From Cryptomeria japonica (taxonomy: Eukaryota; Streptophyta; Pinopsida; Cupressales; Cupressaceae): 64,000 nucleotides of DNA. The notes beneath the pieces were generated by a model, which saw only the letters and a program-made list of their open reading frames with translations, did no database searches and was not told the origin of the DNA. This document shows positions 12,141 to 22,400 of the stretch, one piece after another. Position 1 is the first letter of the stretch. Each line of letters starts with the position of its first letter. The stretch spans positions 907,933,009-907,997,008 of the forward strand of contig NC_081414.1 in NCBI RefSeq assembly GCF_030272615.1, given 5' to 3'. The position numbers were made by a program, and so were the translations under genes.

Positions 12141-13319
12141 TGTCTACCCCAACTATAATGATAATAAAATACCTCTAATTGAAATCTCAATCCAAAGTTT
12201 AGACATTCATATAGTAGAGTTTACTATTTTCATGGCTGGTGTTCATTTAGTTGTCAATCCAAGAATGTAAAACTTGAAATGGGTCTGCAATATATATGCA
12301 CTAAGCTCCTTAAATGATTATTCTGCATTACTATAGTAACTAACTAACATTATACAGAAAGGAAAGGTAGGAATGAAAATCATAAAAGACTACATGAAAG
12401 CTTCACAAAACACTACTGGAATGATCTAATGTAAATATCAGAAATCACACCGTTCTGTCTTGGCTGCAGGAACAGTTAGCAGATCTATTTCCAATGGCTG
12501 TAGAAACAATCTAGTCGTGAACTTCTACTGCAACTAAGTAAAAACTAACTTCAATGATCATAAACATAGGATCACTCACCAAGTGGGCCCCCTTGGATGA
12601 GTGATATCAAACTTCCAGTAAAATACTTTTAACAGATCAGAACAACATATTCTTTATTCATTTCTTCCTGAAAATAATTACATATTCTAAAAGAGAAAAT
12701 TCAAAAAGCTTGTAAAAACTCTGCTCAATTCCTTTCCATCTTGTCTAACTCTCAGAAAGAAGGAAGAGCTTATTATAAAGAAAAGATAAACTACAATCAA
12801 CAATTCAAGTTACACCCAGAAGAAGAGGTGGATTATTGTTAGATGAGGGAGATAACTGAGGGCTTGGCTGCAAGAACCGTGGATCCTAAAACCGAACCAT
12901 AGTCTTTGCATGCCAAAGTGATATTTTTTGAATTTAATATGCACTAGAGTTAAACTCCCATGGTGAAGTACAACTGCTCCGATTATGCCATACATTGCGC
13001 TTTCTTGAATCCCCTTCAGTTTGACCTCCAGTTATCTGAACGTGATTCTCCAATCCCTAGGCGCGAAAGGAAATCATCCACTGCAACATCAATTATTATC
13101 TGCACTAAAACAAAAACAACATACAAGGACATGCATATGTATCTTACTCAATTAATACATTCATTAACTCACATATGACATTATCCTAAATAATCTGCAT
13201 ATCACAGGGACAAATCATTTAGCTGCAGGAATTAACTGACAAAGTTCAAACATGATTTCATAAGTTCAGTTTTAAAACATGGATTACATATAGTCAATTC
13301 ACAATACTTTACTATCACA
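12141..13319 (-). repeat. 5' LTR of Gypsy element J
   Basis: On the reverse strand it ends GGGGTAGACA just before the PBS. The start (TGTGATAGTAAAG at about 13319) is inferred from the TG terminus and the onset of Copia sequence soon after, so it is less certain. No coding content. Confidence 0.6.
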
Positions 13320-13368
13320 ATGCAACCCAAAAGATGCCAAAAAACCTAAGAGTCATGATAAAAAACAT

Positions 13369-14361
13369 GTCAAAGCATCCACTTTTCATGTAGGTCAGAT
13401 GGTGGATAGAGGATTTCATTTGCAATTTAAATATAGAAAATGCTAGATTATCAATAGATCTGGATTGGAGATTACATCTGGAACTTAGACCAAAAGAAAT
13501 ATCTTTCATTTGAACTCTAGTGAGAAGGCTTGCTTGATTTCTTAGATAGATGAAAGCTGGTAATGGCATAAGAGGATGTGTCATGTAAATTTTGATTGCA
13601 TAATGAAGATGAATTCAACACAAGTTGTCAGAGATTTGCCCAAGATTGTTAAAACTCATAATCCAGTATGTAGAGATCTTATTCATATTGATCTATGTGG
13701 ATTGACAAGGACAAAAAGTTTTCAAGGTGATAGATACTTTATGTTGCTTATTGATGACTATTCTAGAATGATGTGGGTTGCATTTTTTTAGAGAAAAATC
13801 AGAAGCTCTTGAGAAATTAAAAATTTTCAAAGCTATGGTTGAGACTGAAACATGATTGAAGATAAAATGTTAAAGATCGGATCAAGGAGGTGAGTTTACA
13901 TCCGATGAATTCAACAACTTTTGTGAGAAGTATGGAATCAAAAGACAATTTTCTGCACCTATAACCCCAAAGCAAATAAAAAAGTGGAAAGGAAGAACAT
14001 AACTATCTTATATGTTGCAAGAACAATGATGATGGAAGCAAAATTGCCCAATATCTATTGGAGAGAAGTTGTTAATACTGCAGTATATACTTTCAATGGA
14101 GTACACATAAAAGGTGATACCGGTAGGACTCCTTATGAATTATGGTTTGGTCATACTCCTATTGTCATATATTTTATAATTTTTGGAAGTAGATGCTACA
14201 TTAGAAGAGATGATGCATTAGGAAAATTTGATCCTAGAAGCGATGAAGGTATATTTTTTGGTTATTCTACTAAGAGTAAAGTATACAAATGTTATAACAA
14301 AAGATTGAATAGGATTATGGAAAGCATAAATGTCAAGGTGGATGAGCAAGGTAAAAATTAG
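13369..14361 (+). pseudogene. pol: Copia GAG-pre-integrase and integrase remnant (G2)
   Basis: Aligns with C1 pol at about 22985-23830. It has remnants of the pre-integrase region ('GKCHVNFDCI'-like words at 13570-13605) and the integrase core ('[37 protein letters not shown]', in two parts), then 'MERKNITILYVARTMMMEAKLP' with the catalytic Glu, and 'YELWFGHTPIV...GYSTKSK'. Stops and frameshifts interrupt it near 13790 and 13850-13990. Gag and 5' LTR are missing; the element begins abruptly next to LTR J. Confidence 0.85.
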
Positions 14362-15175
14362 ATAAGATCATATGATTATGGACCGGAAGATGATTTTGTC
14401 AAATCAAAATTGGTAGTGCAAGAATCAATTTAGAGAATGGATCCTATTGCTCTGGTAACATAAAAAAATTCCACAGTGACTAATGAAGGGCAAAAAGAAT
14501 CAGATTGTCAAGAAAATCTAAAAACTTCCAGGTATGTGAAGCTAAATCATTCTTAAGATCAGATCATTGGAGATAAAAAGGAAAGGTGTGATGCCAAGAA
14601 GAAGGCTAGCTGTTGAAGAGATATGTTTAATTTATCAAATTGAACTTGAATTTTTTATTGAAGCAAGTAAAGATGAGAATTGGATGAAAGAAATGGAAGA
14701 GGAACTAGATTAGATAGAAAAGAATAAGTCTTGGGAATTGGTCCCTAGGCCTACAGATAAGAATGTTATTGGAACTAAATGGGTTTTCTAGAATAAATTA
14801 AATGAGGAAGGTCAAGTTGTGATAAATAAATCTATATTGGTTTGCAAAGGTTACTCACATGAAGGAGTTTATTATGATGAGACTTACGCTCCGGTTGCAA
14901 GAATTGAAGCGGTAAGACTATTTCTTGCCTATGTTTCACACAAGAACTACAAGGTATATCAGATGGATGTTAAATGTGCCTTTCTGAATGGAGATCTTGA
15001 AGAGGAAGTCTATATTGAGCAGTCTGATGGATTTTCTTAATTAGAAGACAAAGACATGGTTTGCAGATTGAAGAAAGCTTTATATGGATTGAAACAAGCT
15101 CCTAGAGCATGGTATGCTAGAGTAGATAAATATCTTTCAAATCTTGGTTTTAGAAAAGGTAATGTTGATAATAAC
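14362..15175 (+). pseudogene. pol: Copia reverse transcriptase remnant, first part (G2)
   Basis: After a variable linker, the reverse transcriptase start is visible: '[22 protein letters not shown]' with stops, then 'LVCKGYSHEGVYYDETYAPVAR' (14830-14900), '[22 protein letters not shown]' (14955-15020) and '[24 protein letters not shown]' (15065-15140). The fourth bold motif is interrupted at 15175 by a solo LTR; the frame resumes at 16658. Confidence 0.88.
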
Positions 15176-16652
15176 TGTATGCGGGAAAAGTGGGCTAATA
15201 AAACTAAATATGTGAAAATATATAAAAATGACTTGTCCACACACACACAGAGGACTTCTTGATGCAAGCTATAGAGTAACGTAGTATTACTCAACTTCCC
15301 AAGGTGGGTCCCATGGTTCTCTATCTCACAATGTCCCTCAAACCAATGTTTTGCTCTCAGATCACTAAGCAAAATGGTTCAGGGATGGCAAATGCAAGAA
15401 CGAGGGATGCTCTAATAGATTTCTAAAATGAAATATGTTATAAGCTATGTATGATTTTAAAATGCAATAAACTAAATGATAAGATGACAAGATTAGTATG
15501 AATACTATCCTACCATACTATATTTAGTCTATGATTGAGCTAAAATGATAAAGAAATTATTCTAAACATGCATATTTAGTCTAATTCCTGATTTAAGAGA
15601 GGCTAAATGATGAGCATATATGAAATGAGAAAGCTTGAATGTATTTGAGCATAAGTGTGATGCTACAAATTTGAAGGATGATTGTTTTTGGAGGAATGAG
15701 AGCTCTATTTATAGCAAGAATAGGGCAATGGATGGTCAATATTGAATGGTTTAATCAAGGGTTGAGTTTGAAAGTTGGGGATCCATGTGCACAATTGGCA
15801 CCAATGAAATGGTGACAAGTGTCAATATAGGATTGGGTTGAGAGAAGGGGTTGGAGGCATTAAAGGCCTGAGAAGACCTCATGGTTATCTAGAGGCTAAG
15901 GGTCAAGTCTAAGTTAGGCTTACCCACTAGATTAAGATTTAATCCAAGGATAAACCTTTGTGAAAATGATTAAGAGATAATCATGGTCAAAGCATTAATG
16001 GCCTGATGAGACCCTTGGGTTGGATGAAGGTTGAGTCAAAACAAATGTTTTAACCATGTAGGAGGGTTTTAGTTAACCATTAATGGTTATTGGAGACTTT
16101 GGGGATTAAGTGGTTGAAGGTTGAAAGCCTTCAATGGCTATCAAAGACTTTGAGCCATTTAGTGGTTGAAGGTTGAAAGCCTTTAATGGTTATCAAAGAC
16201 TTTGAGGTTTTGAGAAGTGACTTCCCTTTGCTTAGGGATGTGACAAATTTTAGAGGAGGGGTTAGGTTAATTAGAAGCGATTAGAAGATTCTAGAAGGGA
16301 TTAGAAAGGGGTTTGGGATTTTGCAAGTGGATGGAGGGATAATAGGATTTAATTAAAATAAATGATTTATTCAATTTGGTTGCAATTTGGGGAAATTGAA
16401 TGAATTAGATTTATTCCATTTAGGATAACTATTTAATTAAATTTGAATTTAATTAAAAGTGGATAGGGGGAATTTAATTGAATAAAATGATTTATTCATT
16501 AAATGGGTATAGTGAATTTAATTTAAATAAATTGAGTAATTTACTTAATTAAATAGAGGAATGTGGATAATTTAATTAAATTGGATTTAATCAAATAGAG
16601 AAATGAACATAAAATATTCATTTAGGAATGTGGTCATTTTTATACGTCTACA
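15176..16652 (-). mobile_element. solo Gypsy-like LTR inserted in G2 reverse transcriptase
   Basis: A 1477-bp insert running on the reverse strand from TGTAGACGTATAAAAATG to CCCGCATACA. It is flanked by a perfect 5-bp TSD, ATAAC at 15171-15175 and 16653-16657. Removing it together with one TSD copy rejoins the reverse transcriptase frame. The middle matches the other solo LTR (45620-47054) and LTR E, for example 'caattggcaccaatgaaat' and the 'aaagactttgag' repeats. Two LTRs probably recombined and lost the interior. Confidence 0.92.
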
Positions 16653-17640
16653 ATAACTTATATTATAAGATTGAGCATGATGACATACTAATCATTGAAG
16701 TCTTTGTGGATGATATCATTTTTGGAGGAGAAGAAAGTTAATGCATGAAATTTGTTGATGATATGAAGACTAAATTTGAAATGTCTATGATTGGAGAGAT
16801 GAAATTTTTCTAAGGATTATAGATTACTTAGATTGATAAAGGTATTTTCATTTGTCAAATTAAGTATGTGAGGGAATCGCTTAAGAAATTCGGACTTGAA
16901 ATTTCTAAACATGTTGGTACTGCTATGATAACCGATTGCAAATTGTAAAAGGATGATGAATCTACTAGAATAAATCCAAGTAGATACAAATCAATGATTG
17001 GTGGATCATTGTACTTAACACAAAATAGAATTGATATAATGAATGTTGTTCATATTTCTTCTAGATTTTAGTCAGATCCTAGAGGAACTCATGATATTTC
17101 TATCAAAAGGATTTTAAGATATTTGGTAGGTATAATAGACTATGGGTTATGGTATCCAAAGGATGATGATTTTAGACTATGTGCCTATACAGAATTTGAT
17201 TGGGTAGGAGATGTGGATGACATGAAGAGCACTATAGGTGGCGAATTCTTTCTTAGAAAGAAATTGGTTTCATGGCTTAGCAAGAAAAAACCATGCACTT
17301 CATTATCTACTGCTGAAGCTAAATATGTAGCTGCTGCAACTAAATGTACTCAAATTTTATGGATGAAACAAATGTTGAAGGATATAAGGGTAAGTTATGA
17401 TGAGCGTATTGTTATTCATTGTGATAATATTATTTCTATTGATATAACAAAGAATCTAGTATTTTATTCCAAGTCAAAACACATTTCTATAAGGTATAAT
17501 ATCTTGAAAGAAAAGGTTGAAGCAAATGAAGTCAAATTGGTTTTATTTGCCTACTAGGGAACATATTGCAGATATTCTAACAAAACCATTACCTAAAGAT
17601 AATTTTGAATATCTTAGACATTAGCTGGGGGTCACCACCC
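16653..17640 (+). pseudogene. pol: Copia reverse transcriptase end and RNase H (G2)
   Basis: Continues G2 after the solo LTR: '[14 protein letters not shown]' (catalytic Asp pair, about 16695-16740), then 'FEMSMIGEMKFF'. Next is RNase H with 'AYTEFDWVGDVDDMKSTIGG' (17185-17240), 'SLSTAEAKYVAAATKCTQILWMKQ' (17300-17370) and 'IHCDNIISI' (17410-17440). The first RNase H Asp lies in 'TEFDW'. It ends about 17640 with a remnant of the usual C-terminus. Several TAG/TAA stops. Confidence 0.88.
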
Positions 17641-17985
17641 CTCTAGAAGAGACTTAGAGATGCATGGATGCATAAATCCGGTGAGCCTATCATACATACT
17701 TTCTGATCTGGGTTGATGAGATGATGTTGCTTCTTAGGGGGAGTAGTCAGTTGTTTCATTCAGATTTCTTCTTGGTTTGGTATCCATCCTTTGTCATTGA
17801 TGTCAAAGGGGGAGATGGTGTTCATGTGAAAAATAATTAATCTTTGGGGAGATGGTGTTCATGTGTTCTTCAGTTAATCAAAGGGGGAGATATATTTTAG
17901 GCCAGTCTTTGGGAGATTGTTGGCATTCCTTGGCACTTGGATGTTTTTCACATTCAGTGTTTCCATAAATGCCAAAGGGCGAGAT
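17641..17985 (+). other. 3' untranslated region and polypurine tract of G2
   Basis: Non-coding. Polypurine words recur: AGGGGGAGTAG near 17738, CAAAGGGGGAGAT near 17804 and 17879, and the final AAAGGGCGAGAT (17974-17985) adjoining the LTR. The repeated 'gatgtcaaagggggag' also occurs in C1 and A. Confidence 0.7.
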
Positions 17986-19209
17986 TATTGGAAATATGCT
18001 GGATTTGGTTAAGTGTTGTCATTGATGTTAACACTATATCCCAGTTGGATATAGTTCTGCTATCCTGGTTGGACCTATCCCAGTTAGACTTGGTGTTTGT
18101 CTTGGTTTTGGATGTGATTCTCATCCGATATGATCAGGTCCTTGGATTTGGTTTTGGATAGTTATTCAGGTTGGTCATATTCTTTTCATATTTGTTTGGT
18201 TCATGATTTGGTGCTTTGGAAGCTATCACTTATGTTCTTAGTTGATATTTATTAGTACTGGCTAGCTTTATCGATTGGCAATACTTGATGATATGGTTAA
18301 GTGATTTTGTTCCAACTTATAGAAATAATTTCTAATATGTTGAAGGTGATTCTTGATCATGTCCCAATTTTTTTGTGGCTTTGCATTGGCTACCATGTTG
18401 ATATGGTGGTCCTATTTGGATCTGGTTATATATTTTGTGATATTGCACTAAGGGTTTTTACCAGTTGGTGAAACGTGTTGGAGATTGGTCTTAGCATGAT
18501 TTCCAACAAATGTAATTGTTTGGGAATTTGAATTAGGTCCATGCTATGTAATGTAAATCATAATATTGGTTTGGTGATATCGTGTGATGTAATTTTTGTA
18601 ATTATGGGTTTATAGGTTTAGGGTTTAGCCGACCTTATCATTAAGGTTGATGCATTGTATTTATAGGTGATGTATTCATGTAATCTTGGTATTAATGGTT
18701 ATGTCTATATTATCAAAGAAAGGTTATGTGTGAATAGTGATATATCATTCAGCATAAGGTTGTGAAGGATTTAGTGTTGCAGGGCAGACATATATGCTTT
18801 ATCAGAACTGTATCAAGCATTAGGAGATGCTACTTCCATAGTTCATTCTTTCTAGATTTTAGTCCAACATGTTTGTAAGTGAGTGAGACTTCCCTTTTGT
18901 GATGAGCAGTGTGCTCTAGGTGATTGGCCTGATTGCAAGGGAAATCCCCATTATAATTATTTTACATACTACTGTAGATGTATTATTTGATTTTGGGTAG
19001 GGTTTCCCATTGTGGTTTTTCCTTTGCTGGGTTTTCCATGTCAAAATATTGGTGTTGTGTGTACCGTGCTTTCATGTTTTATCTTTAATTGTGTTGGTTT
19101 CTTTGTGCTCCGGTATAAATTTTATAATCTACACTAACAAAATACTTGTGTGAAAACTGATTCACCCCCCCCTCTCTCAGTTTTCTCCTAGTATCAAAAC
19201 TGTCTAACA
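17986..19209 (+). repeat. 3' LTR of Copia G2
   Basis: 1224 bp, from TATTGGAAATATGC (TGTTGG with a G to A change) to GTCTAACA. Homologous to G1 (2244-3431, reverse) and to 31439-32131. It has the C-tract at 19164-19172 and the 'cattgtggtttttcc' block at 19009. What follows is the M region, so it is a 3' end. Confidence 0.88.
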
Positions 19210-20127
19210 CATTTTTCATCCATTGTTTTTGCCACCGGAGTCACGTCTCCATTACCATCTTCCTAAGTTAATCATTCCAAACATCAAAACATCCAAAATC
19301 AAACATCAAACTTCATTCTTTTTCCAACTTCCACAAAGTTAGTTCACATCCTAGATTAAGCTTGTCATTCATCCTATTTTGAGCTTTAGTCTATCATCCA
19401 TTTTCATCTTTCATCTATCCAACTCATCAACTAATTGTCATGCCACAATTTTATTATGATAATTTTGGTCATCCTTCATTTTCCTCTACTTCATCACATT
19501 CTAATGTTTATGAGAGTCTTGTTGATCAAGATGAATATGAAATTGAAAACCTTGATGTTCTCATCCCTAGCAAGCTTGCACCAAGTGTTAGATACCAAAA
19601 TCCAATTGTTCATCCTAGATACTCTACCATTCCTCCATGTGCATCCACTTATAATACTTATCACACCTTTGACAAGGTAAATCCATATTTTCCTCCATCC
19701 ATAGCTCCCTCATACACAATATCCATGTCTCCATATTCTCCCATGAGCTTATCCCAACCTCCATATTTTCATAACAATACCACTTATATTTATAATCCAA
19801 ATCCACCATCTCATTATCCTAATCCTCCACCCAATCCTAATCCCCCATCCTACCTCAATCCTCCATCCAATCCTAATCCTTCATCCTACTTAAATATTTC
19901 ATCCAATACTAATCCTCCATTCAATCCCAATCCTCAATCCTCCATCTAATCCTAATCCTCCATCCAATCCTAATCCTTCATCCTACCTCAATCTTCCATC
20001 CAATCCTAATCATACATCCTACCTCAATCCTCCATCTAATCCCAATCCCCCATCCTACCTCAATCCTCCATCCAATCCTAATCCTCCATCCTACCTCAAT
20101 CCTCCATCTAATCCTAATCCCCCATCC
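19210..20127 (+). pseudogene. proline/asparagine-rich reading frame M, first part
   Basis: Starts at 19440 (MPQFYYDNFGHPSFSSTSSH). An acidic patch is followed by a Tyr/Pro/Ser-rich region, then degenerate repeats of about 12 residues on the theme NPNPPSYLNPPS. A stop at 19947 is a shift; the same DNA repeats run in another frame to 20127, where the miniature LTR element interrupts them. The frame resumes on the opposite strand at 34000 and ends with a G-patch-like segment. Such segments occur in some retroviral and plant Ty3 polyproteins, so M may be part of a Gypsy gag/protease region. I do not recognise the N-terminal part. 19210-19439 is non-coding leader. Confidence 0.6.
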
Positions 20128-20321
20128 TGTTAAAAGCTAGGGTTGTTGTTGCACCAAAAGATCGACCTATCAATGCCTGATACAACCAATAGACTTATAG
20201 AATCCACATGAGGCTCTTAAACTATATCAAGAATCCCCATGAGGGATGCTGGCCCACTGCCAACAATCCCCTTTCCAGCATCACTCACTTGTGACCAAGC
20301 TCTGATACCACTTGTTACAAG
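20128..20321 (-). mobile_element. TRIM-like miniature LTR element, first part
   Basis: On the reverse strand, the 3' LTR is TGTTGGCAGTGGG...TTTTAACA (20128-20265, 138 bp). A 47-bp interior (20266-20312) holds a PBS, TGGTATCAGAGC (reverse of 20299-20310), and a polypurine tract GGAAAGGGGAT abutting the LTR. The first 9 bases of the other LTR (20313-20321) follow, where C1 has inserted. The rest of that LTR is at 34001-34134. The outer TSD is CATCC (20123-20127 and, reversed, 33996-34000). Total size is 323 bp with no coding capacity; it would need proteins from other elements. Confidence 0.88.
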
Positions 20322-21598
20322 TGTTGGCATTATGGATGAATTGATTATGTGTTGCATTGATGTTTTATCATTGATGTGAGCACTAGTTGTTATGGATGAT
20401 TACCGGCAGATAGGTTACTGATAGAATATCTAGTGTTACTGGCAGAAGAGATTGTTTCTTGACACTTCCGACATGTTTGGATCAGTGAAGTATATTTGAT
20501 TTCATGTGCTATATGCTCCATGAGCATGTTTTTGTCAGTTGGTATTGGCTTGGTAATTAGATGTTATCATACACTCTCATAAACCCTTACCGGCACTAGT
20601 TTGAGGTTTTACCAACAGAGTTATCATTGAGGAATCATGATAGGATGCATAATTGGTGTTGGTACAGATTCTAGATGGATTTCAGGATGCTGAAGATGTT
20701 CATTGATCATTCTTCAATTGCTTGAAGACATTGCTTTGGCATGGTGGACCCAGAATAGGTTTGGTACCTATCTAGGTTATGGACCGGTATCATGCTAGCG
20801 TGTACTCTACACGTTACCTGGATGATTCAAGCTGTTTTATGGATTTTTTATTATTGTTTTGGTCTTAAGCTAGCATGGCATATCATTGTAAATGGAATTA
20901 TGTAATGATATTATTGTAATATCTTTAGGTGGCCGACCTAATTGGTTTAGGCCTTAGGGTTTGTATAAATATGAGGTAGAAACTGTTTGTAAAGTATCAT
21001 GGTTATTGGAAAGGTCATGGTCAAGGAGTGTAATGTGTGAGTATTGCAATATCATTTAGGCAAAGGAGTTGGTCAATCATTGGTGATTGAATTGGATTTA
21101 GAAGAGGATTTAGTCCTCCGACACTGAGCTTATTCGGGACTGTAATCAGGCATAGTAGATGTTATTTCTAGTAGTTCACTCTATTGGATTTTTGTCCATT
21201 TATCTTTAGAAGGTTGTAGCCTCTTTGTAGTCAGTGAGACTCTTTTGTAATGAGTAGTACACTCTAGGCAGTGTGCCTTCTTGCAAGTGCAGGCCCCTCA
21301 TTGTAACACATATTTTCTACACAAGTATCATCTGACTATGGGTAGGTTTCCCACCATGGTTTTTCCCTTTCTGAGTTTTCCACATACAAATCATGGTGTT
21401 ATGTGGTATGGTTTCCTTGCAGTGATTATCTGGTTAATTGTTAAGTTGTACTATTTACCAGTATCTGTTCCTACCGACATCTGTCTGTGCTTTACTAGTA
21501 CTTGATTTGTTTAAGGTCATATTGTGGATTAAAAGTTATAATCTATTAACAACTGATTCACCCACCCCCCTCTCAGTTGTTCAATGATTATCCTAACA
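20322..21598 (+). repeat. 5' LTR of Copia C1
   Basis: 1277 bp, TGTTGGCATTATGG...TATCCTAACA, preceded by the TSD ACAAG (20317-20321) and followed two bases later by the PBS. It carries the family block 'gtttcccaccatgg' (21345) and the C-tract (21570-21580). Its partner 3' LTR is in two pieces, 26062-26222 and 34135-35255 (reverse). Confidence 0.93.
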
Positions 21599-21600
21599 AT

Positions 21601-21612
21601 TGGTATCAGAGC
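21601..21612 (+). other. primer binding site of C1
   Basis: TGGTATCAGAGC, complementary to the initiator-Met tRNA 3' end, two bases after the LTR. Confidence 0.95.
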
Positions 21613-21656
21613 TTTGGTCCTCTTTTGCAAAAGCTTAACTGCTTGAGGTAGATCCT

Positions 21657-22400
21657 ATGGGAACTAACACAACTAATCCACCGACAACTATTTTTAGAAC
21701 ATAAATCCCTAAGCTTGATGGAACAAATTATGGGATATGGAAAATTCAAATGGAGACTCATCTTAGATGTCTTGGCAAGGATATTTGGGAGATCATTGAG
21801 AAAGGATACACACCTTATGATCCGACATCTAGAAATCATGCTCCTGCAGACTTGGATAAGAATATTGAAAATGATTGCAAAGCTAGAGAAGCCTTCCTGT
21901 GTGCACTTACTGATCAGTAGATTATGGGATTGACTAAAAAATCATCGGTTTAGGTTTTGTGGGACATATTGCAAACTGTGAATGAAGGTGATCCTACTAT
22001 CAAAACTGCTAAACTTGATGGTTACTGAGTAAGGTATGAAAACATGAAAATGAAAGATAATGAAATAATTGTTGTGTTTATGGAAAGAGTAAATGAGATT
22101 GCTATGGGAATTCAATGTTGTGGAGGATTTCTAAGTGAAGATGAAATAGTTTCCAAAGTCTTGAGAGACCTTCCATCACCTTACAAGATAAAGGAAACTT
22201 CTATTAATGAATTAAGAGTAGTGGCAAACACCTCAGTCAACAAAGATATTCTGATTGGGAAATTATCTTCTTTTGAGCTTGAAGAATTTGGATGTTCTGG
22301 AGCTGTAAAATATGAACCTGCTTTTCATGCATCATCACTACCAGAAAAAGTGACTGGAAAGCCCTATATTCAAAATAATTGGAAGACATGAGGAAAGAAG
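21657..22400 (+). pseudogene. gag: Copia C1 gag
   Basis: Starts MGTNTTNPPTTIFRT at 21657, 45 nt after the PBS, then a stop, then 'IPKLDGTNYGIWKIQMETHL' and 'DIWEIIEKGYTPYDPTS'. The UBN2-type gag core is at 22044-22391 ('VFMERVNEIAMGIQCCGGFLSEDEIVSKVLRDLP'). Stops lie near 21700, 21918, 21952 and 22027. A frame change near 22380 leads into the zinc-knuckle part. C4 carries the same first 50 residues at 48389-48544. Confidence 0.9.
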
